Below are positions 1 to 7,391 of a stretch of 14,685 nucleotides of DNA, in pieces. The DNA comes from CAZMGG01 sp964565715. Its GTDB lineage: Bacteria > Planctomycetota > UBA1135 > UBA2386. The position numbers and the translations under genes are program-made. The stretch lies in assembly GCA_964565715.1 (NCBI GenBank), contig CAZMGG010000133.1, positions 1-14,685 of the forward strand. Reading direction: 5' to 3'. A model generated the notes under the pieces. That model was not told where the DNA came from and did not search any database. It saw only the letters and a list, made by a program, of their open reading frames with translations. The first letter of the stretch is position 1, and every line of letters starts with the position of its first letter.

Positions 1-1041
1 GGCCACCGGGTGGATGCCGTAGCGCACCGTGCAGTTGCGCTTCTGCAGGAGGTCGGCCAGCTCGCGGATCGTGTGCTGGGCCTGGGCGACGGCGAGACCG
101 TAACCCGGCACGATCACCACCGAAGTGGCGCCGTCCAGCAGCATGGCGACCTCCTCCGGCGAGGTCGACTTGATCGACTTGTAGTCCTTGGCGTCCTTGG
201 CCACGGTGTCGTCGCCGATGCCGCCCAGCAGCACGTTGCCCAGCGACCGGTTCATCGCCTTGCACATGATCTGGGTCAGGATCAGACCCGAGGTGCCGAC
301 CAGGGCGCCGGCGACGATCAGCAGCGGGTTGTCGATCACGAAGCCCGCCGCCGCCCCGGCCACGCCCGAGTAGCTGTTCAACAGCGCCACCACCACCGGC
401 ATGTCGGCGCCGCCGATCGGCATCACCAGGAACACGCCGAGCACCGCCGCCGACAGCGCCAGCAGGATCGTCGCCGTGGTCAGGCCGACATGGCTCGGCG
501 ACATGACCTGCCACACCGCGGCGCCGATGGCCAGCAGCCCCAGCGCGACGTGCAGGTAGTGCCGGGCTGCGCCCTTCAGCGGGTGCGCCATCTTCTTGCC
601 GGCCAGCTTGAAGAAGGCGACGAAGCTGCCGGTCAGCGTGACCATGCCGATCAGGATCGTCGCCGGCGTGCTGATCGCATTGACCAGGCCGGCCTCCGCC
701 AGGGCGTGGCCGTCGGTCTTGATGATCTCGCTCTGCAGGATGTCGGACATCGCCACCAGGGCCGAGGCGATGCCGCCGAAGCCGTTCAGCGCCGCCACCA
801 TCTCCGGCATCTGCGTGGTCGGCGTGCGCACCGCGATCACCGCGCCGATGGCGCTGCCGACCACGATGCCCGCCACCAGCACGTACCAGTTGACGCCGGC
901 AGCGAGCGCGATCGTGGTGATGATGGCGATCGCCATGCCCAGCTCGGACAGGCGGTTGCCGGTGCGACAGGTCTTGACGCTGGTCAGCTTCTTGATGCCG
1001 AAGACGAACAGCAGCGTCGCCAGCAGGTAGAGGTAGTCCAC
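1..1041 (-). CDS. pntB: NAD(P) transhydrogenase subunit beta (partial)
   Basis: Beta subunit of the membrane-bound proton-translocating transhydrogenase, which couples hydride transfer from NADH to NADP+ to proton re-entry. It carries most of membrane domain II and the NADP(H)-binding domain III. The 347 visible codons begin with GTG at 1041, one base after the pntAB stop, with AGGAGA upstream as ribosome binding site. Visible family landmarks are the GGADMPVV segment (about residues 210-217, followed by ALLNSYSG) in the membrane region and the NADP-binding GYGLAVAQAQ motif (about 313-322). Many hydrophobic stretches cover residues 1 to about 250. The frame runs off the window right after YGIHPVA, where family members continue with GRMPGHMNVLLAEA, so roughly 115 C-terminal residues lie outside. 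The truncation is a window effect, not a mutation. Identification is secure. Confidence 0.96.
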   Translation of the reverse strand, partial: MDYLYLLATLLFVFGIKKLTSVKTCRTGNRLSELGMAIAIITTIALAAGVNWYVLVAGIVVGSAIGAVIAVRTPTTQMPEMVAALNGFGGIASALVAMSDILQSEIIKTDGHALAEAGLVNAISTPATILIGMVTLTGSFVAFFKLAGKKMAHPLKGAARHYLHVALGLLAIGAAVWQVMSPSHVGLTTATILLALSAAVLGVFLVMPIGGADMPVVVALLNSYSGVAGAAAGFVIDNPLLIVAGALVGTSGLILTQIMCKAMNRSLGNVLLGGIGDDTVAKDAKDYKSIKSTSPEEVAMLLDGATSVVIVPGYGLAVAQAQHTIRELADLLQKRNCTVRYGIHPVA

Positions 1042-1042
1042 G

Positions 1043-1330
1043 CTACTTCTTCTCCTTCTTCCGGAACGACGCCAGCATGCGGTCGGTGACCAGATAGCCG
1101 CCGACCACGTTGATCATCGCGAAGACGATGGCCAGGAATGCCAGGGACTGGGCCAGGAACGACTCGCCGCTCCTGGCGCAGATGATCGCGCCGACGATGG
1201 TGATGCCGGAGATGGCGTTGCTGCCCGACATCAGCGGCGTGTGCAGCGTCGGCGGCACCTTGGTGATCAGCTCGAAGCCCAGCAGCGAGGCGATCACGAA
1301 CACGAACAGGATGAGGAAGATCGGATCCAC
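1043..1330 (-). CDS. pntAB: NAD(P) transhydrogenase subunit alpha part 2 (membrane)
   Basis: Small membrane subunit (95 aa) of the split-alpha transhydrogenase, contributing the alpha-side helices of proton-channel domain II. The GTG start at 1330 lies 2 nt after the pntAA stop, and a purine-rich GGAGAAGGGGAG at the end of pntAA serves as ribosome binding site. The segment KVPPTLHTPLMSGSNAISG (about residues 24-42) is the conserved signature of this family. Three hydrophobic helices are apparent: residues 4-22, about 42-55 and about 62-82. The tail is basic (SFRKKEKK). Length is typical for PntA2 proteins. In E. coli this part is fused to PntA, while here it is separate, as in Rhodospirillum-type three-subunit enzymes. 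It is translationally coupled on both sides. Confidence 0.95.
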   Translation of the reverse strand: MDPIFLILFVFVIASLLGFELITKVPPTLHTPLMSGSNAISGITIVGAIICARSGESFLAQSLAFLAIVFAMINVVGGYLVTDRMLASFRKKEKK

Positions 1331-1332
1331 GG

Positions 1333-2470
1333 TCAGCTCCCCTTCTCCAGGGCCGCGGCGGCGCCGGCGTGCCGCACCTTGCCGTCGTGCGTCACCGTCA
1401 CCGCCGTCATGATCTCGTTGTCCAGGTCCAGCTTGACGGCGCCGTCCTTGACGAACTCGGGCAGGAAGGCCAGCACGTTGCGGGCGAACATGCGGCTGGC
1501 GTCGGCCGCCGCCATGGTCGGCAGGTTGGTCTCGCCCAGGATCGTCACGCCGTTCACGGCGACGCGCTCGCCGGGCTTGCTGCCGGCGACGTTGCCGCCG
1601 GTGCCGACCGCCATGTCGACGATCACCGAACCGGGCTTCATCGCCGCCACCATCTCCTCGGTGACCAGCAACGGCGCCTTGCGGCCGGGGATCTGCGCCG
1701 TCGTGATCACCACGTCGGCCGCCTTCAGGTGCTCGGTCAGCGTGGCGCGCTGCCGCTTCTGGTACTCGTCCGACGTCTCCTTGGCGTAGCCGCCCTTGGT
1801 CTCGGCGTCCGGCGGCGTGCCGGTGTCGATGAACTTGGCGCCAAGGCTCTCGACCTGCTCCTTCACCGCCGGCCGGATGTCGTTGGCCTCGACCACCGCG
1901 CCGAGCCGCTTGGCGGTGGCGATGGCCTGCAGGCCGGCGACGCCGACGCCCAGGATGACCACCCGGGCCGGCGTGATGGTGCCGGCGGCGGTCATCAGCA
2001 GCGGGAACATCTTCGGCAGGGAGGTCGCCGCCAGCAGGACCGCCATGTACCCCGCCACCGTGGCCTGGCTGGACAGGATGTCCATCTTNNNNNNNNNNCC
2101 GGGTGATGCGCGGCATCAGGTCGAGCGCCAGGGTGGTGACCTTCGCCGCCGCCAGGGCCTTCACCGCCGGCAGGTTGAGCGTCGGCTGCAGCGAGCAGAT
2201 GAGCAGCGCGCCCGGCTTGAGGCCGGCGATCCCCGGGCCGTCGGGCACCTGCACGCAGCTCACCAGGTCGGCGGCAGAGCGGGCGTTGCCGTCCACCAGA
2301 TTGGCGCCGGCGGCGGCGTAGTCCTGGTCGGGGATGCCGGCCCGCAGGCCGGCGCCGCGTTCGACCTGCACCTGCAGGCCGGCCTTGGTCAGCCCTTTGA
2401 CCGTTTCGGGGACGGCGGCCACCCGGGTCTCGCCGGGGGCCGACTCCTTGGGCACGAAGAAGACAACCAT
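1333..2470 (-). CDS. pntAA: NAD(P) transhydrogenase subunit alpha part 1, interrupted by an assembly gap
   Basis: Soluble NAD(H)-binding domain I of the proton-translocating transhydrogenase. ATG at 2470 gives MVVFFVPKESAPGETRVAAV, matching the family start (VPKE.xPGExRVAxVPETV). The first 124 codons end in LMPRITR at 2099. Ten Ns follow, and then KMDILSSQATVAGYMAVLLA resumes in a different frame from 2088 and runs to the TGA at 1333. Family members read PRxxRAQxMDxLSSQA here, so about two residues (6 nt) are missing and the 10-N run is probably a placeholder of wrong length rather than a real frameshift. The NAD-binding VVILGVGVAGLQA motif lies at about residue 170-180, followed by EANDIRPAVKEQVESLGAKF. 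Expected total is about 377 aa, normal for the family. First gene of pntAA-pntAB-pntB. No clear Shine-Dalgarno is seen before the start. Confidence 0.93.
2089..2098. other. Assembly gap (10 Ns) inside pntAA
   Basis: Ten N characters. On the minus strand the coding sequence before the gap ends in PRITR and after it begins KMDILSS, and conserved relatives have about two residues between. Ten is not a multiple of three, so read literally it would shift the frame. The pattern fits a scaffolder's fixed-size placeholder over a true gap near 6 nt. Confidence 0.95.
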
Positions 2471-2549
2471 GCTTGGGTTCCCGTGGGGGGAGTTCGAGGA
2501 CGAGGAAGGAGAGCAGACCCACCGGAGCGATGCCACCGCAATCAGGCCA

Positions 2550-2580
2550 CGGTGCGGCCTCGGATCCGGCCCTCGCACGG
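2550..2580. promoter_or_regulatory. Imperfect dyad in the pntAA-pyrF divergent region
   Basis: The 126-nt region between the divergent starts of pntAA (2470) and pyrF (2597) contains an approximate dyad. CGGTGCG (2550-2556) faces CGCACGG (2574-2580) with one mismatch, around a perfect CGGATCCG palindrome (2561-2568). It sits immediately upstream of the pyrF -10-like hexamer, where an operator or activator site would act. No regulator is assigned. GC-rich DNA makes such dyads fairly common, so this is tentative. Confidence 0.25.
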
Positions 2581-2581
2581 C

Positions 2582-2587
2582 TAGGCT
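2582..2587 (+). promoter_or_regulatory. -10-like TAGGCT hexamer of pyrF (leaderless type)
   Basis: TAGGCT fits the TANNNT -10 consensus and ends exactly 9 nt before the pyrF ATG. There is no Shine-Dalgarno in those 9 nt (CTCCTGCCG). Transcription from it would start 0-3 nt before the ATG, giving a leaderless or nearly leaderless mRNA. The same geometry recurs at bshC and bshA. No convincing -35 is visible. Confidence 0.5.
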
Positions 2588-2596
2588 CTCCTGCCG

Positions 2597-3484
2597 ATGA
2601 ACACCGACTTCGGCAGCCGTCTCGCCGACCGGATCCGCAGCGGCGCCGCGCCGGCGGTGGTGGGGCTCGACCCCCGCCTCGAGGCCCTGCCCCACGACCT
2701 CGCGCCTGGCGCCACCCCCGCCGAACGCTGCCTCGCCTTCTACCAGGCGACCCTGCCCGCGCTGGCCAGGCACGTGCCGGTGGTGAAGCCCAACATCGCC
2801 TTCTTCGAGGCCTGGGGCTGGGAGGGCTTCCGCGCCTACCAGGCGGTGTGCGCCCAGGCCCGGGAACTGGGCCTGCTGGTGATCGGCGACATCAAGCGCG
2901 GCGACATCGGCAGCACCGCCGAGGCCTACGCCGAGGGCCACTTCCGCTGGGCCGACGCCGTCACCCTGCATCCCTATCTGGGGCGCGACTCGGTGCAGCC
3001 CTTCCTGCGGCACTGCCGGCCCGGGACGAACGGCGGCCGCGGCGTGTTCGTGCTGGTCCGCACCAGCAACCCCGGCGCCGTCGACCTGCAGGACCTGCGC
3101 ACCGGCCCGGATGGCGTCCGGTCCCTGGCCGAGGCGGTGGCCGACGCGGTGGCCGCCTGGGGCGCCGATCTCGGTCCGCAGGACGGCTGGTCGCCGGTGG
3201 GCGCGGTGGTCGGCGCCACCTGGCCGGAACAGCTCGCGGCGCTCCGCGCCCGCATGCCGCGGGCCTGGATCCTGCTGCCCGGCGTCGGCGCCCAGGGCGG
3301 CAAGGCCAGCGACGCCCGCGCCGCGTTCGACCGTGAAGGCCTCGGCGGACTCATCAACCAGAGCCGCGGCGTGATGCAGGCGTTCCAGCCCGGCGATCGC
3401 GACTGGCTCGCCAAGGTCGAGCGCGCCGCCGAATCCTTCGCCGCCGAGTGTCGTGCCGTCGCCCGGACCGGCCGTTCGTCGTAA
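2597..3484 (+). CDS. pyrF: Orotidine 5'-phosphate decarboxylase (subfamily 2)
   Basis: Cytoplasmic enzyme of the last step of de novo UMP synthesis, decarboxylating OMP to UMP. The 295-aa protein has the length and sequence style of the longer subfamily-2 PyrF proteins. Visible landmarks: VVGLDPRL (about residues 21-28) for substrate binding; VVKPNIAFFE (about 60-69); the catalytic D-x-K-x-x-D in GDIKRGDIGST (D98, K100, D103); HPYLGRDS; FVLVRTSNPGA; GAVVGAT; and phosphate-binding LLPGVGAQGG (about 226-235) followed by NQSRGVM. All expected active-site residues are present. ATG at 2597 is chosen because family alignments begin just upstream of the GLDP motif and because of the TANNNT element 9 nt before it. 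It is divergent from pntAA and is followed after 12 nt by bshC. No evident functional link to the bacillithiol genes. Confidence 0.96.
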   Translation: MNTDFGSRLADRIRSGAAPAVVGLDPRLEALPHDLAPGATPAERCLAFYQATLPALARHVPVVKPNIAFFEAWGWEGFRAYQAVCAQARELGLLVIGDIKRGDIGSTAEAYAEGHFRWADAVTLHPYLGRDSVQPFLRHCRPGTNGGRGVFVLVRTSNPGAVDLQDLRTGPDGVRSLAEAVADAVAAWGADLGPQDGWSPVGAVVGATWPEQLAALRARMPRAWILLPGVGAQGGKASDARAAFDREGLGGLINQSRGVMQAFQPGDRDWLAKVERAAESFAAECRAVARTGRSS

Positions 3485-3487
3485 CGT
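3482..3487 (+). promoter_or_regulatory. -10-like TAACGT hexamer of bshC (leaderless type)
   Basis: TAACGT overlaps the pyrF stop codon (TAA at 3482-3484) and ends exactly 9 nt before the TTG start of bshC. The intervening GCACGCGCC has no Shine-Dalgarno. It has the same TANNNT-plus-9-nt arrangement as at pyrF and bshA, suggesting that bshC has its own leaderless transcript in addition to any read-through from pyrF. Confidence 0.42.
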
Positions 3488-3496
3488 GCACGCGCC

Positions 3497-5050
3497 TTGA
3501 GCCCGACGCTGCGCCACATCTCGTTCCGACGTCTCGGCACATCCGACGTCCACCAGCGGTACCTCGAAGACGACCGCGACATCACCGCCGTGCTGGGCAA
3601 GCGCGCGCGCACCGTGCAGGAACTGCTGCGGCGGGCGCCCACCGGCGCCGGCCGGGTGGTGCCGCCGAAGGCGCTCAGCGACGCGCTGCTGGCCTACGCC
3701 CAGCGCCACGGCGCACCCGAGCCCGTGCTGCAGAATGCCCGTGCGCTCGGCGAGGGCCGCGTGCACGTCGTCGTCACCGGCCAGCAGCCCGGCCTGATGG
3801 GCGGGCCGCTGTTCACGCTGCACAAGGCCGCCACCGCCATCCGGCTGTGCCAGGAGATCGGCCGGCTCGACGACGCGCCGCCGGTCGTGCCGGTGTTCTG
3901 GAACCACACCGACGACCACGACCTCGAGGAGGCAAACCGCCTGTTCCTGGTCAACGGCAACCAGGACGTGCAGCGCTTCCGGCTGGACCTCGACCGCACC
4001 AGCGAGCCCCTGCGCGACATCCCGGTGGGCCGCGAACTCGACGAGGTCCTGCGCGCCGCCGACGACCTGCTGCCGCAGAGCGAGTTCCGCGACTGGGCCA
4101 TGAGCCTGTTCCGGCCACGGCATCCCAGCGAGACGCTGGGCACCCAGACCACGCGCATGCTGTTCGAGCTGTTCGGCAAGCACGGGCTGCTGGTGATCGA
4201 GCCGCGCGACCTGCCGCCGGAGGCGTTCCCGCCGCTGCAGCGCTGGTGGAGCCAGGCCGACCAGATCCGCGATCGCGTCAAGCAGGGCTGCGAGGACCTC
4301 GGCGACCTAGGCATCGACGTCACCATCGATCCGGCGGCGACCATGATGTTCGAGGTGTCGGGCAGCCAGCGGGTGCCGCTCGCCGACGGCGAGGATTGCA
4401 ACAACGTCGGCGACCTCAGCCCGGGCGCCCTGCTGCGCCCGCTGTGGCAGGACGCCTGCCTGCCCAGCATCGCCTTCGTCGTCGGCCCCGGCGAGCTGTC
4501 CTACCTGGCGGTGGTGAACCCGCTCTACCGGCTGCTGGGCGTGCCCGCGCCGGTGCTGGTGCCGCGGGCCTCGCTCACCCTGGTGGAGCCGTCCCTGGCC
4601 AAGCTGCTCAGCCGCTTCGGCTGGGACCTGCCGGACCTGTCCGCCGAGCCCGAGGTGCTGGCGCAGACCCAGGCCGGCGACGAGAGCAGCACCCTGGAGG
4701 ACGAACTCGAGGAACTCGCCACCCGCCTGCGCTCGGGCTTCGACTCGATCGCCCAGAAGCTCGAACGGATGGACCGCTCGCTGCTCGGCGCCGCCGACCG
4801 CGCCCGCACCAAGTCCCTGGAGGAGATCGACCGCCTGCTGCAGAAGGTGCGCAACGCCCGGCAGAACCGGGAGGGCACCGGCCTGCGGCAGATCCGCCGG
4901 CTGTGCGCCAACCTGCGGCCCCGCGCGCGGCCGCAGGAACGCGTGCTGTCGCCGCTGCCGTTCCTGGTGGCCCACGGCCCGCACCTCGCCGACCTGCTGG
5001 TCGAATCGGCCGATCCGTTCCGGCTCGATCACGGAGTGCTGGAGCTGTGA
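3497..5050 (+). CDS. bshC: Bacillithiol biosynthesis cysteine-adding enzyme BshC
   Basis: Putative ligase joining cysteine to GlcN-malate in the last step of bacillithiol synthesis. The 517-aa protein is near the usual length of about 540. The BshC hallmark VVTGQQPGLMGGPLFTLHKA is at about residues 92-111, followed by VPVFWNHTDDHDLEEANRL; relatives commonly show W-x-x-[ST]-E-D-H-D here, so this protein has D in place of E. The core continues with RMLFELFGKHGLLVIEPRD. A charged coiled coil (about residues 395-465: EDELEELATRL to RTKSLEEIDRLL) precedes the conserved RPQERVLSPLPFL near the C-terminus, as in known BshC structures. The TTG at 3497 is the only plausible start before the conserved region, because the GTG at 3486 runs into a stop. 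The bshC stop overlaps the bshB1 start (GTGA), indicating translational coupling. Confidence 0.93.
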   Translation: MSPTLRHISFRRLGTSDVHQRYLEDDRDITAVLGKRARTVQELLRRAPTGAGRVVPPKALSDALLAYAQRHGAPEPVLQNARALGEGRVHVVVTGQQPGLMGGPLFTLHKAATAIRLCQEIGRLDDAPPVVPVFWNHTDDHDLEEANRLFLVNGNQDVQRFRLDLDRTSEPLRDIPVGRELDEVLRAADDLLPQSEFRDWAMSLFRPRHPSETLGTQTTRMLFELFGKHGLLVIEPRDLPPEAFPPLQRWWSQADQIRDRVKQGCEDLGDLGIDVTIDPAATMMFEVSGSQRVPLADGEDCNNVGDLSPGALLRPLWQDACLPSIAFVVGPGELSYLAVVNPLYRLLGVPAPVLVPRASLTLVEPSLAKLLSRFGWDLPDLSAEPEVLAQTQAGDESSTLEDELEELATRLRSGFDSIAQKLERMDRSLLGAADRARTKSLEEIDRLLQKVRNARQNREGTGLRQIRRLCANLRPRARPQERVLSPLPFLVAHGPHLADLLVESADPFRLDHGVLEL

Positions 5051-5757
5051 GCGCCAGCGAACAGCTCGGCGTCCTGGCGGTGGGTCCGCATCCCGACGAC
5101 GTCGAGATCGCCTGCGGCGGCACGCTGCTCCTGCTGCGGCAGGCTGGCATCGCCTGTGCCATCGTCGATCTGACCCGCGGCGAGATGGGTTCCCGCGGCA
5201 CCGCCGAGGACCGCGATCGCGAAGCCAAGGCCGCCGCGACCCGGCTCTCTCTGCGCCTGCGGCGCAACCTGGGCCTGCCCGACACCGGCGTGCGCGACGA
5301 CGATCACGCCACCGGCCTGCTGGTGGCGCAGATCCGCGAACTGCGACCGCAGCTGCTGCTGGCGCCGGTCGCCGACGACGTGCACCCGGATCACACCGCC
5401 GCCGCCCACCTCGCCGCCCGCGCGTTCTTCCTGGCCGGCCTGCGCCACCACCTGCCGGCGGCCGGCCCCGCCTTCCGGCCGCGGCTGCTGCTGCGCTACC
5501 CCGGCAACCGGCCCATCACCGCCACCCTCTGCATCGACATCACCGCCGTCGCCGAGCAGAAGGCCGAGCTGATCCGCTGCTACCAGAGCCAGCTCGGCAT
5601 CGCCGGCGCCGGCCACTTCGTGCAGGGCACCGATCTGCTGGGCCGCGCCCAGGCCCGCGACCGCTACTGGGGCAGCGCCATCGGCGTCGCCGCCGCCGAG
5701 GCCTTCTGCAGCGACGGGCCGTTGCCGGTCTGCGACCCGCGGACCCTGTTCCCCTGA
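5047..5757 (+). CDS. bshB1: Bacillithiol biosynthesis deacetylase BshB1 (LmbE/PIG-L family)
   Basis: Zinc-dependent deacetylase that converts GlcNAc-malate to GlcN-malate, the second step of bacillithiol synthesis. The 236-aa length is typical of BshB1. Metal-binding residues are visible in GPHPDDVEIACGGT (H15, D18) and in DDVHPDHTAAA (H113/H116), the two signature motifs of LmbE-like deacetylases. LTRGEMGSRGT (about residues 42-52) and NLGLPDTGV are BshB1-like segments seen after the first motif. The C-terminal YWGSAIGVAAAEAF also matches the subfamily. The GTG start overlaps the bshC stop by 4 nt, so it is translated as part of a bshC-bshB1 pair. Placement beside bshC supports BshB1 rather than another LmbE-type hydrolase such as a mycothiol amidase. 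Confidence 0.93.
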   Translation: MSASEQLGVLAVGPHPDDVEIACGGTLLLLRQAGIACAIVDLTRGEMGSRGTAEDRDREAKAAATRLSLRLRRNLGLPDTGVRDDDHATGLLVAQIRELRPQLLLAPVADDVHPDHTAAAHLAARAFFLAGLRHHLPAAGPAFRPRLLLRYPGNRPITATLCIDITAVAEQKAELIRCYQSQLGIAGAGHFVQGTDLLGRAQARDRYWGSAIGVAAAEAFCSDGPLPVCDPRTLFP

Positions 5758-5787
5758 TCCACCGCCAGATCCACCGGAGGAGACACC

Positions 5788-6651
5788 ATGCTGAGCATCG
5801 CGGTCATCAACCAGAAGGGCGGCGTCGGCAAGACGACCACCACCGTCAACCTCGGCGCCGGACTGGCCCGCTGCGGCTACCGCGTGCTGCTGCTCGACAT
5901 GGATCCGCAGGCCAACCTGACGGTGCACATGGACCAGCGGCCGGACCTGGAGGCCAGTTCGCTCACCAACCTGCTGCTGGAGGACACGCCGCTGCAGGAC
6001 CTGGTGCTGCCGACGTCCGAGCCGAACCTGTTCGTGGTGCCCACCGACACCAGCCTCGCCGGCGTCGAGCAGGTGCTGGCCAACCGGATCGGCCGGGAGA
6101 CCATCCTGCGCGAGGCGATCGCCGCGTTCCCGGCCCGCGCGGACTTCGACTTCCTGCTGATGGACTGCCCGCCGTCGCTGGGCGTGTTGTCGGCCAATGC
6201 GCTGGTCGCCGCCGACCGCGTGGTGATCCCGATGCAGGCCGAGTACCTCTCCCTGCAGGGCATGGCCAAGCTGCTGGAGGTGATCCAGCTGGTGCAGCGC
6301 CGCCTGAATCCCGAGCTGCAGATCGCCTGCATCCTGCCGTGCATGGTCGACCAGCGCACCAACCTCAGCGCCGAGGTGCTGGCCGAGATCGGCCGCCACT
6401 TCGGCGACCAGCTCACCCGCACGCGGATCCGCAGCAACGTCAAGCTGGCGGAGGCGCCGAGCTTCGGCCGCACGATCTTCGAGCACGCGCCGGACTCCAA
6501 CGGCGCCAGGGACTACGAGGCCTTCACCGCCGAGCTCCTGCAGATGCTGGGGCTGCCGGAACGGGCACCGGCCCGCGCGGACCAGACTGCCGTCCCGCCG
6601 TCGCCGGAGGCCGGGCCCGAGGCCGCCGGCGAGGCCGCCGCCGGGGGCTAG
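5788..6651 (+). CDS. parA: ParA/Soj-family Walker ATPase, no parB alongside
   Basis: ParA-type ATPase of 287 aa. It has a deviant Walker A, INQKGGVGKTTTTVN (signature K10, catalytic K15), a switch-I-like LLLDMDPQAN (D37, D39), and Walker B LLMDCPPSLG (D126). RIRSNVKLAEAPSFGRTIFE in the last third matches chromosomal Soj/ParA proteins. After about residue 257 there is a low-complexity, Ala/Pro/Glu-rich tail (ending EAAGEAAAGG) not needed for the fold. A strong ribosome binding site, GGAGGAGA, lies 4-12 nt before the ATG. Such proteins form ATP dimers on DNA and move cargo, usually with a ParB partner, but no parB is next to it. About 4 kb upstream of dnaA, it could be the chromosome-segregation ParA with parB elsewhere, or an orphan ParA positioning other cargo. 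It lies between bshB1 and bshA, probably cotranscribed with the next gene. Confidence 0.88.
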   Translation: MLSIAVINQKGGVGKTTTTVNLGAGLARCGYRVLLLDMDPQANLTVHMDQRPDLEASSLTNLLLEDTPLQDLVLPTSEPNLFVVPTDTSLAGVEQVLANRIGRETILREAIAAFPARADFDFLLMDCPPSLGVLSANALVAADRVVIPMQAEYLSLQGMAKLLEVIQLVQRRLNPELQIACILPCMVDQRTNLSAEVLAEIGRHFGDQLTRTRIRSNVKLAEAPSFGRTIFEHAPDSNGARDYEAFTAELLQMLGLPERAPARADQTAVPPSPEAGPEAAGEAAAGG

Positions 6652-6689
6652 CAGCGCGCCACGGACCGCCTGCAGGAATCGCACCGGAA

Positions 6690-7334
6690 ATGCCGATGAC
6701 GGCGGCGGATCCCGTCATGGCCCACGATCGCGACCTCGACCAGCTCTCCGACCTGCTGAACCAGTGCCTCGGCCGGATCGAGGCCGAGGCGTTCCGGATG
6801 CAGGAGGGCGTCGAGGACCTGTTCCCGGGTGACGGCGCCGACGAGGCCATCGAGTCCGAGACCGCCCACCTGCAGGACGCCGTCGAACACTTCCTCGCGG
6901 CCCTCGATCGCGAGCGCGAACGGCCGGTGGATCTCAACCGCATCGTCGCCCGCGCGATCGACGGGGCGCTTCGCCGGCTGTCCTTCCCGGTGCTGCTGCG
7001 CTCGCGGCTCGCCCCGGACCTGCCGCCGGTGGCCCAGGATCCGCACGGCGGTGAACGCCTGCCCGCCCTGATCGAACGCGCCTTCCTGCTGGCCGCGGCC
7101 CACGCCGGCGCCGGCGGCGAGGTCGAGATCGGCACCCGCCACGATCGGGACGCCCTGCTCCTGGAGATCACCGCCCGCGGTCCGGCGGCGGCCGCCGACG
7201 ACGGCAGTCGCGCCGCCACCCTGCAGGACTTCGTCGCCGGCCTCGGCGGGCGCTGCGAGCTGGCGTGGGACGACGCGGGCTCCCTGCGGCTGTGCGTGAA
7301 CCTGCCGGCGCTGGCGGATCACGACCCGGCGTAG
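6690..7334 (+). CDS. Uncharacterised protein resembling a degenerate histidine-kinase core
   Basis: A 214-aa soluble protein not recognised as a named family. Its layout resembles a histidine-kinase dimerisation plus ATPase region. A helical N-terminus ends in HFLAALDRERERPVDLNRIV (about residues 68-87, cf. the helix leading to 'pvdLnelv' in kinases). Then come VLLRSRLAPDLPPVAQDP (cf. 'pdLPpV.aD'), a helix ALIERAFLLAAAHA where the N-box would be, LLLEITARGPA (cf. 'V.D.GpGI') and VAGLGGRCELAW near the end (cf. 'LGGrl.v'). No phosphoacceptor H-box, no N-box asparagine and no G1-box aspartate (A-R-G instead) are seen, so catalysis is unlikely. The resemblance is by eye only. ATG 6690, 6696 (GGAA 6 nt upstream) and 6717 are alternative in-frame starts. 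It follows parA by 38 nt, suggesting a pair. Confidence 0.7.
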   Translation: MPMTAADPVMAHDRDLDQLSDLLNQCLGRIEAEAFRMQEGVEDLFPGDGADEAIESETAHLQDAVEHFLAALDRERERPVDLNRIVARAIDGALRRLSFPVLLRSRLAPDLPPVAQDPHGGERLPALIERAFLLAAAHAGAGGEVEIGTRHDRDALLLEITARGPAAAADDGSRAATLQDFVAGLGGRCELAWDDAGSLRLCVNLPALADHDPA

Positions 7335-7376
7335 CGCCGGGGGCGAGGCGGCGGCGGGATGGCGCCCCGCCGTTGC

Positions 7377-7382
7377 TATGAT
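7377..7382 (+). promoter_or_regulatory. Extended -10 TGCTATGAT of bshA (leaderless type)
   Basis: TATGAT matches the -10 consensus at 5 of 6 positions and is preceded by TGC at 7374-7376, an extended -10 (TGn). It ends exactly 9 nt before the bshA ATG and the spacer CCGCCGCCC has no Shine-Dalgarno, so the transcript would begin at or within about 3 nt of the start codon. No good -35 is seen, as expected when an extended -10 is used. This is the best of the three like-spaced elements in the window. Confidence 0.6.
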
Positions 7383-7391
7383 CCGCCGCCC

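Noticed and set aside
10..1089. A 359-codon plus-strand open frame opposite pntB
   Set aside because: Arg/His/Asp-rich composition without any fold or motif, exactly antisense to well-conserved pntB codons.
1043..4183. A minus-strand open frame of over 1000 codons crossing the N-run and antisense to pyrF and bshC
   Set aside because: It joins antisense of pyrF and bshC, the true pntAA start, out-of-frame pntAA sequence after the Ns, and true pntAB. The length is an artefact of the gap and of high GC.
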